Shown here piece after piece: positions 9,136 to 16,081 of a stretch of 64,000 nt of DNA. A program made the translations under genes and the position numbers. Position 1 is the first letter of the stretch; each line of letters begins with the position of its first letter. Under the pieces are notes generated by a model, which saw nothing but the letters and a program-made list of their open reading frames with translations, did not search any database and was not told the DNA's origin. The stretch spans positions 5,906 to 69,905 of the forward strand of contig DATIYF010000026.1 in assembly GCA_035517775.1 (NCBI GenBank). The letters are read 5' to 3'. The DNA comes from DATIYF01 sp035517775 (GTDB lineage: Bacteria; Acidobacteriota; Terriglobia; Terriglobales; Acidobacteriaceae).

Positions 9136-9161
9136 GTTAACTACGCTTAACCCCGTATAAT
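9136..9161 (+). promoter_or_regulatory. Probable MntR operator and -10 box of the regulator gene
   Basis: GTTAACTACGCTTAAC (9136-9151) has inverted GTTAA/TTAAC arms around 6 bases, and matches the 9838 site at 14 of 16 positions. TATAAT at 9156-9161 follows at once, placing the operator over the -35 to -10 gap. Transcription would begin at about 9168-9170, that is at or next to the ATG at 9170, implying a leaderless mRNA and autoregulation. Confidence 0.65.
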
Positions 9162-9169
9162 GTCCGTAG

Positions 9170-9838
9170 ATGATCACTGTCTCCAAAGAGGACTATCTCA
9201 AGGCCATCCTGGAAGCCGAGAGTGAAGGCGAAACCGTGATTTCCGCCACCCTGGCACACTGGCTCTCGGTTTCTCCGCCCGCGGTCACCATGGCCTTGCG
9301 CCGGCTCAAGAAGGATGGTCTGGTGCGCGTGCATACCGATGGCCACGTGAGCCTGACCGCCGCCGGCCGCAAGATCGCGCGCCACCTCAGCTTGCGGCAT
9401 CATCTTATCGAGCGCATGTTGTCGGAAATTTTCGGCATGGAGTGGTACAAAGTCCACGACGAGGCCGAGCGCCTGGAGCACGCCGTCTCCCCTGATTTCG
9501 AAGCGAAGCTGCTGGCCCGCCTGGGCCGCGGCGGGGCCTGTCCCCACGGCAATTTGAGCGAGCGCGAAAGCCCCGCCAGCCGGCGCCGCCGCGGCCTGGC
9601 GCTTTTGACCGACGCCGAAGTGGGCAAGACCTATCGCGTAAGCGGCATTTACGAGCGCGACCGCCGCCTGCTGGAATTTCTGGAAGAGCGCGGCATCCGG
9701 CCCGGCGCCCGGCTCGGCCTACTCGAGCGCAACTACGACAACACCCTATCCATCCGCACCGCCTCCGGGCACACCATCCTCGGCCGCTCCGCCGCCGATA
9801 AAATCTGGCTTTCCCACCCATCGCATGATCTGCTATAG
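9170..9838 (+). CDS. mntR: DtxR/MntR-family metal-dependent repressor
   Basis: A 222-residue metalloregulator. An N-terminal winged helix (about 1-65: ISATLAHWLSVSPPAVTMALRRLKKDGLV) is followed by the dimerisation/metal domain, where D8, H77, E100, E103 and H104 align with the metal ligands of MntR/DtxR, and then the family motif CPHGN (about 124-128). The last 70 residues (GKTYRVSGIYERD to GRSAADKIWL) are an FeoA/SH3-like domain, so this is the long DtxR architecture rather than the short Bacillus MntR. Manganese is inferred from the NRAMP gene directly downstream; iron remains possible. No Shine-Dalgarno precedes the ATG and the -10 box is 8 bases before it. A palindrome over its own promoter and a near-copy before the transporter suggest it controls both. 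Confidence 0.85.
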   Translation: MITVSKEDYLKAILEAESEGETVISATLAHWLSVSPPAVTMALRRLKKDGLVRVHTDGHVSLTAAGRKIARHLSLRHHLIERMLSEIFGMEWYKVHDEAERLEHAVSPDFEAKLLARLGRGGACPHGNLSERESPASRRRRGLALLTDAEVGKTYRVSGIYERDRRLLEFLEERGIRPGARLGLLERNYDNTLSIRTASGHTILGRSAADKIWLSHPSHDLL

Positions 9839-9854
9839 TTAACCACGGTTAACC
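9834..9854 (+). promoter_or_regulatory. Probable MntR operator and extended -10 box of mntH
   Basis: GTTAACCACGGTTAAC (9838-9853) is a 7-2-7 perfect palindrome. It overlaps an extended -10 (TGC then TATAGT, 9831-9839), so a bound repressor would block RNA polymerase directly. It shares the GTTAAC-ACG-TTAAC pattern with the site before mntR. Confidence 0.65.
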
Positions 9855-9888
9855 TTCGCCGCTACACCTTAGTTAGCACTTGTGGGCC

Positions 9889-11292
9889 ATGGCAGACAGG
9901 CAAATCAACTTAACCCCGCCCCCACGCTCCGCCAGCCATGTGTCGCTGGAAGGCGTGCACAGCTCGGTTGCGGTACCCCACCACCAGGCTGGCTTCTGGG
10001 AGCAGTGGCGTGCCTTCGTTGGCCCCGCCATTCTGGTCAGCGTCGGCTACATGGATCCCGGCAACTGGGGAACCGACCTGCAAGGCGGCGCCCAGTTCAA
10101 GTACGGGCTTTTGTGGGTGGTCGGGGTTGCCAGCCTGATGGCCATCTTCATGCAGGTGATCGCCGCCCGCCTCGGCGTCGTGGCCGGAAAAGATCTTGCT
10201 CAGTGCTGCCGTGATTGGTATCCCAAATGGACTCGCTGGCCCAACTGGCTGTTGAGCGAAATTGCCATCGGCGCCTGCGACTTGGCTGAGGTGCTGGGCA
10301 GCGCCGTCGCCCTTAACTTGCTCTTCCACGTTCCGCTTTTGTGGGCGGTCATCATCACCGGCCTGGACGTGCTGCTGCTTCTCGGCTTGCAGCGTTTCGG
10401 CATGCGGACCATCGAAGCGGTGGTTCTGCTTCTGGTGGCCACCATCTCGGTCTGCTATTTCATCGAAATCTTCGTCCTTCCCCAGACCCAACCCAGCTTT
10501 CTGGAGATGGGCCACGCGATGATCCTGCCCAGCCTCCGCGAGGCGGGAATGCTATATGTTGCCATCGGCATCATCGGCGCGACCGTAATGCCACATAACC
10601 TCTACCTGCACTCCGCGCTCGTCCAAAGCCGCAAGCTGCAAAAAGACGAGCTTTCCATCCGCAGCGCGCTTCGTTTCAACACGATTGATTCCGTGGTGGC
10701 GTTAATGGTGGCGTTTTTCGTGAACGCCGCCATTCTGGTGCTCGCCGCCATGGTGTTCTACGGCAAGCACAGCGTCACGGTACCGGGCGGCCACCTCATC
10801 ACCTTCAGCCCCGCGAGCGACTGGATTCGCGTCGCTTATCTCACCCTCGCGCCCTTATTAGGCGCGGTGATCGCGAGCACCTTGTTTGCCGTCGCCCTTT
10901 TGGCCAGCGGCCAAAGCAGCACCATCACCGGAACGCTCGCCGGCCAGGTGGTGATGGAAGGCTTCATGCACTGGCGCATCAAGCCCTGGGTGCGGCGCCT
11001 GATTACGCGCTCTCTGGCCATTCTGCCGGCGGTTTTGATCATCGGAGTGCGGGGCGAGAGCAGCGTCACTGATCTGCTCACCTTGAGTCAGGTGGTGCTG
11101 GCCTTGCAACTCCCATTCGCCATGTTTCCGCTCTTGCACTTTACAAGTTCGGAAAGGCGCATGGGCAAGTGGCGGAATGGCTGGTTCCTCCTGCTGGCCG
11201 GCTGGGGCAGTGCTATCTTGATCACGGCCATGGACATCTATGGCCTGCCCGATTCGATCAGGGCCGCCTGGCAGGTCATTGTTGGGCGCTGA
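9889..11292 (+). CDS. mntH: NRAMP-family divalent metal (Mn2+/Fe2+) transporter
   Basis: Proton-coupled import of Mn2+ or Fe2+ across the inner membrane. The 467-residue protein has about eleven hydrophobic segments and both hallmark metal-site motifs: DPGN (residues 56-59, in SVGYMDPGNWGTDL) in the first helix and MPHNLYLHS (near 234-242) in helix six. A soluble N-terminal tail of about 45 residues, with two adjacent His (HHQ, about 31-33), is somewhat long. ATG 9889 is preferred over TTG 9880; neither has a strong ribosome-binding site. The MntR-like palindrome over the promoter and the mntR gene 50 bases upstream argue for metal-repressed expression. The usp gene follows after 32 bases. 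Confidence 0.93.
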   Translation: MADRQINLTPPPRSASHVSLEGVHSSVAVPHHQAGFWEQWRAFVGPAILVSVGYMDPGNWGTDLQGGAQFKYGLLWVVGVASLMAIFMQVIAARLGVVAGKDLAQCCRDWYPKWTRWPNWLLSEIAIGACDLAEVLGSAVALNLLFHVPLLWAVIITGLDVLLLLGLQRFGMRTIEAVVLLLVATISVCYFIEIFVLPQTQPSFLEMGHAMILPSLREAGMLYVAIGIIGATVMPHNLYLHSALVQSRKLQKDELSIRSALRFNTIDSVVALMVAFFVNAAILVLAAMVFYGKHSVTVPGGHLITFSPASDWIRVAYLTLAPLLGAVIASTLFAVALLASGQSSTITGTLAGQVVMEGFMHWRIKPWVRRLITRSLAILPAVLIIGVRGESSVTDLLTLSQVVLALQLPFAMFPLLHFTSSERRMGKWRNGWFLLLAGWGSAILITAMDIYGLPDSIRAAWQVIVGR

Positions 11293-11324
11293 CCCGATAC
11301 TCGCAATGCGGAAGCATAGAGGCT

Positions 11325-11741
11325 ATGTACAACATCATTCTGGTGACGCTCGATGGCACCCCGACTGATCGGGCCATCATTGAGCACGTAAAGCAGCTTG
11401 CCAAACTGGCGCACAGCCGCGTGGTGTTGCTGCACGTGGCGGATGGCTGGGCCGCCAGAACTTATGGCCCCGATGCCGTGAGCCCCGAGATCGCCGAAGA
11501 CACGGCCTATCTCCAGAAGGTCCGAGATGAATTTCAGTCGGAAGGGATTCCCAGCGAAGCCGAACTGGCATACGGCGAGCCTTCGAAAGAGATCATTAAA
11601 TGGGTGCAGCAAAAAGGGTGTGATCTGGTGGCGATGAGCACTCATGGTCATCGCTTTCTTGCCGATGTATTTCTTGGCACGACCGCCAGCCGGGTACAGC
11701 ACAGCATCAGCGCGCCCGTCCTGCTGCTGCGTGCGAAATAG
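11325..11741 (+). CDS. Universal stress protein, UspA family
   Basis: A 138-residue single-domain UspA protein. It begins MYNIILVTLDGTPTDRAI and ends with the nucleotide-binding signature STHGHRFLADVFLGTTASRV (about 106-125) and SAPVLLLRAK. The G-2x-G-9x-G(S/T) loop typical of ATP-binding Usps is only partly kept (H-G-H-R then G-T-T-A-S), so nucleotide binding is plausible but not certain. ATG 11325 follows a GAGG; a longer reading frame back to 11169 lies inside mntH and lacks homology. Its closeness to mntH on the same strand suggests co-expression with metal uptake. Confidence 0.88.
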   Translation: MYNIILVTLDGTPTDRAIIEHVKQLAKLAHSRVVLLHVADGWAARTYGPDAVSPEIAEDTAYLQKVRDEFQSEGIPSEAELAYGEPSKEIIKWVQQKGCDLVAMSTHGHRFLADVFLGTTASRVQHSISAPVLLLRAK

Positions 11742-11763
11742 AAGCTATAAGTTTGTCGGCGCC

Positions 11764-11830
11764 TTCTGAGAACGGAAACTGATTCCTGAGACTGCAGGGA
11801 AGAATTAAGCGTACGAACTGAGAACCGAAT
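11764..11830. repeat. CTGAGAAC / GAACTGAGAACC short repeat
   Basis: Two copies (about 11766-11783 and 11816-11830) of the CTGAGAAC motif, whose complement (GTTCTCAG) recurs at 38181-38210 and 48451-48484. They lie in the 171-base gap between usp and the outer-membrane-like gene; no other feature is seen there. Confidence 0.35.
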
Positions 11831-11912
11831 TCTCGCAGCGCAAAGATAAAGGCGCGAGAGCTCAAGCCCATGGAAGAATCGGCAACGCCAGGGCCGGCCG
11901 TAGTGCTACGCG

Positions 11913-12752
11913 ATGGAATTCATTTCAAACGCGCGTGAGCGCCTCAGCAGGCGGGACGCCAGGGCTATGATGCGCTGGTGCTGTATCCTCTTCTGCCTTT
12001 GGCTGTCTCTCGCTGCTTCAGCTCAGCAGCCCCCCGACGACCCCTCCGCCAATCCCGGCCGCCCGACGGTCTCTACGCCCGCAACCCTTACTCCCGTCGG
12101 CTATCTTCAGTTCGAAACCGGATACCTGTACGCCAACCACTCTCCCGAATTCTCCTCGCAGTCAAGCTTCAATGAGGTGGTGAAGCTCGCCGTGGCACGC
12201 CGCCTTCAGTTGTTGGTCGGCGCGGGCCCGTTCGCACACTCGGTTGTGGATGGTCAGTCAGGCAACGGCACGGGTGGCGTATCTCTGGGGGCGCAGGGCA
12301 TCGTTTCCATGGGTGAGGGAGCGCGGCCTACCATCGCCCTCAGCTATTTTCGCAGTGTCTATGGCGGCGATACGCCCGACCTCGACATCGGCAGCTCGCT
12401 CAATTCCGCTCTGCTGCTGCTGAGCGCCGACGTGAAGGGCTTTCACTACGACACTAACTACATCTTCAACGACGTGAGCGAAGATTCCGTTCACCGCATG
12501 CAGTTCGGCCAAACTCTCTCCGTCTCCCATGCGCTTACCGGAAAGTTTAGCCTGTCCGGCGAAATCTGGCGCTTCAGCCAGCCATTTCTGCGCAGTAATG
12601 CTGTCGGCAATTTGTGGGCGTTGAATTACAACGTGAACAAGGACCTGGTCCTGGATGGCGGCTTCAACCGTGGGCTGACCAGCACTTCCACGCGCTGGGA
12701 GGTTTTCGTCGGATTTACCTGGCTGCTGCCCCACCGCGTGCTTCCCCATTAG
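11913..12752 (+). CDS. Outer-membrane-like protein (MetA-pathway/transporter-like beta-barrel)
   Basis: A 279-residue exported protein. A signal peptide is clear at MMRWCCILFCLWLSLAASAQQ; ATG 11967 would place it at the N-terminus and may be the true start, while ATG 11913 adds 18 polar residues. The mature part opens with a Pro-rich PDDPSANPGRPTVSTPATLTP linker region, then alternating strands such as YLQFETGYLYAN, RRLQLLVGAG, RPTIALSYF and TRWEVFVGFTWLLP, which fit a small outer-membrane barrel of the kind annotated as phenol-degradation MetA-like transporter. The function is unknown. It converges with the 118-residue gene across a strong hairpin. Confidence 0.6.
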   Translation: MEFISNARERLSRRDARAMMRWCCILFCLWLSLAASAQQPPDDPSANPGRPTVSTPATLTPVGYLQFETGYLYANHSPEFSSQSSFNEVVKLAVARRLQLLVGAGPFAHSVVDGQSGNGTGGVSLGAQGIVSMGEGARPTIALSYFRSVYGGDTPDLDIGSSLNSALLLLSADVKGFHYDTNYIFNDVSEDSVHRMQFGQTLSVSHALTGKFSLSGEIWRFSQPFLRSNAVGNLWALNYNVNKDLVLDGGFNRGLTSTSTRWEVFVGFTWLLPHRVLPH

Positions 12753-12794
12753 CGGCGCGCCTTGCGCTCTCAAGTCCTCAAGCAGCAACTAAAC

Positions 12795-12838
12795 GCGAGC
12801 GCACTCCGGCCCGGAATGATGGGCCGGGGTGGGCTCGC
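12795..12838. terminator. Long hairpin between convergent genes, possible bidirectional terminator
   Basis: GCGAGC and GCTCGC enclose a second 7-bp stem (CCGGCCC / GGGCCGG, loop GGAATGAT); with one mismatch and one wobble, 17 of 18 positions pair. It stands between two converging genes. Neither side has a convincing T-tract, so intrinsic termination is uncertain. Confidence 0.45.
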
Positions 12839-12893
12839 TCTGGCATTCCCGGTTCAAAGATCATTTTCCCCCTCATTCACGGCTCTGCTCCGG

Positions 12894-13250
12894 CTAATTG
12901 CCGGTTTCTGAACCAATTTTGATGGTGTAAGGGCCACCCTGCGGGAGAGTTGGCTGCCCCGGCGGATAGGACACAATGTTGAAATTAACGTTCACCGGAA
13001 CCTTCGCCGGGTAGGCGCACACTTCGACACCGCTGTGCTCTCTGACAAACAGACTCAGCGGATAGATGCCGTTGCCGTCGAGTTGGTAGAGTTCAATCAA
13101 CCAGCGCTTCGCGGGGTGAGCCTTGAACAGGATGACTCCTCCGGCTGGGACTTCGCCAGAGGGAGGATTGAACGTGGGGTTTCCACTTTTATCAATGGTG
13201 ACGGTCAGATCGGCCTCAATCTCTGGCCGCGGGACTGCTGCTTGTGCCAT
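12894..13250 (-). CDS. Hypothetical protein downstream of Ser/Thr kinase
   Basis: A 118-residue soluble protein without signal peptide or membrane segment. I do not recognise the family. Pro/Gly-rich strands (TFNPPSGEVPAGGVILFKAHP, then VNFNIVSYPPGQPTLPQGGPYTIKI) suggest an all-beta, cupredoxin- or Ig-like fold. The segment GGVILFKAHPAKRWLIELYQ is the best-structured part. GGGAGAAA lies before the ATG. It follows the kinase gene by 25 bases on the same strand, so it could be a substrate or partner of that kinase (inference). Confidence 0.6.
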   Translation of the reverse strand: MAQAAVPRPEIEADLTVTIDKSGNPTFNPPSGEVPAGGVILFKAHPAKRWLIELYQLDGNGIYPLSLFVREHSGVEVCAYPAKVPVNVNFNIVSYPPGQPTLPQGGPYTIKIGSETGN

Positions 13251-13275
13251 GGTATTTCTCCCTTCGAAAGTTGTG

Positions 13276-16005
13276 TTACTTTCCGTTTGCGCGGAAACTC
13301 GGGTCGGCCAGCAGGCTTTGCAGCTCCGGTCTGGCCTTGAGATCGTCCAGCGTCAAGCCTTTCTGCAGGCTCCGTTGCACGTACTCCAGAGCCTTGCCGC
13401 GCTCCCCCAGGTCCTCGTAAGCTTCGCCGGTGTCGGCGAGAACATGGGCGTCCCGCGGCGCCAGCGCCAGCGCCGACTCAATGCACACCAGGGCTTTGTC
13501 TCTTAGTTTCTCTTCGGCATAGAGGATGGCCAGAGCCGACTGCACCTGCGCATCCTGCGGCCGTACTTTGGCCGCCTGCTCCAACAACGGCCTCATCCTC
13601 TCCCCGGCCGCCCTGGCTTTCCCCTCCTCGTGCTGCCAGCGATACGCCTCCATGAGATTGGCCCAAACCTGGAAGTCCTTATCGTTGAGTTGCAGCGCCT
13701 CTTCCGTGGTCGCCGTAGACTCAGCGTACCGGCCTTCACTTAAGTAAAGGCTGCCCAGATTGGCGTAACCCTCATAGCTCGGAGCCAGTTCCAGGGATTT
13801 TCGGAGCGCCTGCTCCGCCTGGGGCCAGACTTTGGGGTCGCCCATATCCAGATATACCGCAGCCAGATTGCTGTATACCACCGCATTGTCAGGCGTGAGC
13901 TGCGCCGCATGTTGAAGCTGGGCGATGGCCTCTTGATACCGGCCGTGACCGTCGAAAAAAAGCCCCAGCATGTTATATCCGTTCCAGTAATCCGGCCGCA
14001 GCGCAATGGCTTGGCGATAAGCCGCTTCCGCATCCTGCACCCGGCCCATGTGATCGTAGGCGGCGGCCATTCCGCGCAACGCTTCCGCCGAATGTGGATC
14101 CAATTGCAGGGCCCGCTGGAACTCCTGCAAGGCCAGGTCATTTTTCCCCAGCGCGGAATGGGTAGAGCCCAGCGTCACGTAAGTGGCTGGTAAACGGTTG
14201 TCGAGTTGGGCCGCGCGTGTGCAGTTGGCAAAGATCTCGTCAATCCATCGAGGATTCTGATCAAGGCGATATTTCAGACGATAGGCTTCTCCCAACTGGG
14301 CGTAGCCCAGGGCGAAGCTCGGATCGGTTTTCACCGAGTATTCCAGTGCGGTGATGGCCAGCTCGAGGTTGCCCGGCTTGTCATAACGCTGCATGTAGCC
14401 GAGCGCCCTCAGGTAGTCCTCATAAGCCGCCGGATTCGCCGATCCCCCGGTAAGGCGAAGCTCCTCCGAGGTGACCGGGACCTTCATCAGCCGGGCCAGG
14501 CCCGCCACCACTTGCTGCTGCAGCGCGGCTAGATCGCCAGCGCGGTCTTCCACCTGCAGCGAACCCATCAGGCGCAGGCGCTTAGCGTCAATCAAGTCCA
14601 CGTTCAGGTGGATCCCCTGCCCATCCCGTTGCACGCTGCCCTTGACCGCCAGAGTGGCTCCTAACTGCCGGAGTGCGTCTGCCGGCTCCGTGATCTTGTG
14701 GCGGCGCACCTCGCTGGCGGGGACCACCCAAAGCGACCGATTGCCAACTTCCAGATTCGAAAGGCCCCCGGAGAGCGAGTCCATCAGCCCCTCGGCCAGG
14801 GCTTGGTTCTTCGGGTCATTCCCAATGTTCTCAAAAGGTAGAACGGCGATATGTCTTTCCTCGTGAGCGAATAACATTCCCTGGATTCGTTCTCGAACCG
14901 CGGGCACCAACACTCCAGCGGCGGCTGCCAGCACAAGCACGGCCACGACCGCCGGAACGGTCCAGTTGCGCTTCCGCCGGGTTAATGTCCACCCCGAATC
15001 CGACGCCAGCTCCATGGCTTTGCGCAGCGCGTTTGCGCGTGTGCTGGATTTCGTGCTCGGGGTAAGGCGGGCTCCCTCAGACCCGGCCAGCAAAGCTCTT
15101 GCCCGCTCCAGGTCTTGCGCCATCTCCGAGCAGCTCTGGTAGCGGTTCAGAGGATCTTTGGCCAGCGCCTTATAAACGATCTGTTGCACTTCGAGCGGAA
15201 CCCCGTCCAGGGGCGCCGGGGCCTCATTCAGGATGGCAAATATGATTCTGCCAGGTCCGCCTTCCCGCTGAAATGGGTTTTGCCCGCTGAGCATTTCGCT
15301 CAGCACCACGCCCAGCGCCCAGATGTCAGTTCGCTGGTCCACCCCCTGGCCCATGGCCTGTTCCGGCGCCATGTAGGTGACCGTGCCGGTCGCGCCCTGG
15401 TTGAGACTCACGGTTTCCCCGGCAGTGACGTGGGCCAGTCCGAAATCCACAATCTTGGCCACGCCTTGCGGTGTGATCATCACATTCGAAGGCTTGATGT
15501 CACGGTGAACAATGTTGTGGGCATGCGCCTCCCCCAGGCCTCGCGCCACCTGCAGGGCGATCTCGATCGCCTCCGAAACCGGCATGGAGCTCGAGCCGAT
15601 CCGGTTGGCTAAGGACAGGCCCTCGTAAAACGCCATGACGATGAAAGTGCGCCCATCGGAAGTCTCTTCAATGCCATGGATGGCGCCCAGGTTGACATGG
15701 TCGAGGGAGGAAGCGATGCGCGCCTCCCGCAGGAAGCGGCCCTTTTCTTTGGCGCTGGCATTGAGTTCCGCGGGCAGGAACTTTAGCGCCACTGTGCGCT
15801 CCAGCTTCAGATCACGGGCGCGATACACCACCCCCATCCCGCCCGCACCCGCTGTGCTAAGAATCTGATAATTCCCCGCGACCACCTCGCCCGAGGAAAG
15901 CGTACTGTTCAACTCAGGCACGGAACTTCCTTCTCGGGGCGCGCCGCTTGATTGCGGGGCCCTGGAATCCTGGGGGGAATGCCCCGATGGTACGTCCTGC
16001 CGCAC
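13276..16005 (-). CDS. Membrane Ser/Thr protein kinase with TolB-N-like and TPR domains
   Basis: A 909-residue receptor-like kinase. The cytoplasmic Hanks-type domain (about 45-310) has all catalytic motifs: GAGGMGVVY, VALKFL, HRDIKPSNV, DFGLA and APEQ. One transmembrane helix (WTVPAVVAVLVLAAAAGVLV, near residue 350) leads to an exported part that starts with HIAVLPFENIGNDPKNQALAEG, the adenylate-cyclase/FlgO-like domain common in such kinases, and ends in at least eight TPR units (for example NDLALQEFQRALQLDPHSAEA). The start is a GTG without a good Shine-Dalgarno. A ligand is unknown; TPRs imply protein or peptide binding. It is followed by the 118-residue gene, probably in one transcript. 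Confidence 0.9.
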   Translation of the reverse strand: MRQDVPSGHSPQDSRAPQSSGAPREGSSVPELNSTLSSGEVVAGNYQILSTAGAGGMGVVYRARDLKLERTVALKFLPAELNASAKEKGRFLREARIASSLDHVNLGAIHGIEETSDGRTFIVMAFYEGLSLANRIGSSSMPVSEAIEIALQVARGLGEAHAHNIVHRDIKPSNVMITPQGVAKIVDFGLAHVTAGETVSLNQGATGTVTYMAPEQAMGQGVDQRTDIWALGVVLSEMLSGQNPFQREGGPGRIIFAILNEAPAPLDGVPLEVQQIVYKALAKDPLNRYQSCSEMAQDLERARALLAGSEGARLTPSTKSSTRANALRKAMELASDSGWTLTRRKRNWTVPAVVAVLVLAAAAGVLVPAVRERIQGMLFAHEERHIAVLPFENIGNDPKNQALAEGLMDSLSGGLSNLEVGNRSLWVVPASEVRRHKITEPADALRQLGATLAVKGSVQRDGQGIHLNVDLIDAKRLRLMGSLQVEDRAGDLAALQQQVVAGLARLMKVPVTSEELRLTGGSANPAAYEDYLRALGYMQRYDKPGNLELAITALEYSVKTDPSFALGYAQLGEAYRLKYRLDQNPRWIDEIFANCTRAAQLDNRLPATYVTLGSTHSALGKNDLALQEFQRALQLDPHSAEALRGMAAAYDHMGRVQDAEAAYRQAIALRPDYWNGYNMLGLFFDGHGRYQEAIAQLQHAAQLTPDNAVVYSNLAAVYLDMGDPKVWPQAEQALRKSLELAPSYEGYANLGSLYLSEGRYAESTATTEEALQLNDKDFQVWANLMEAYRWQHEEGKARAAGERMRPLLEQAAKVRPQDAQVQSALAILYAEEKLRDKALVCIESALALAPRDAHVLADTGEAYEDLGERGKALEYVQRSLQKGLTLDDLKARPELQSLLADPSFRANGK

Positions 16006-16081
16006 ACACTTGCAACCGAACGGAGAAAGCCGGGCCTTGGCGAAAGCAATGGCGCGGGCTCTGCAGCCCGGGCGCTGCAGG

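Noticed and set aside
7756..9150. 464-residue open frame antisense to purD
   Set aside because: Shadow of purD; no start site, no domain.
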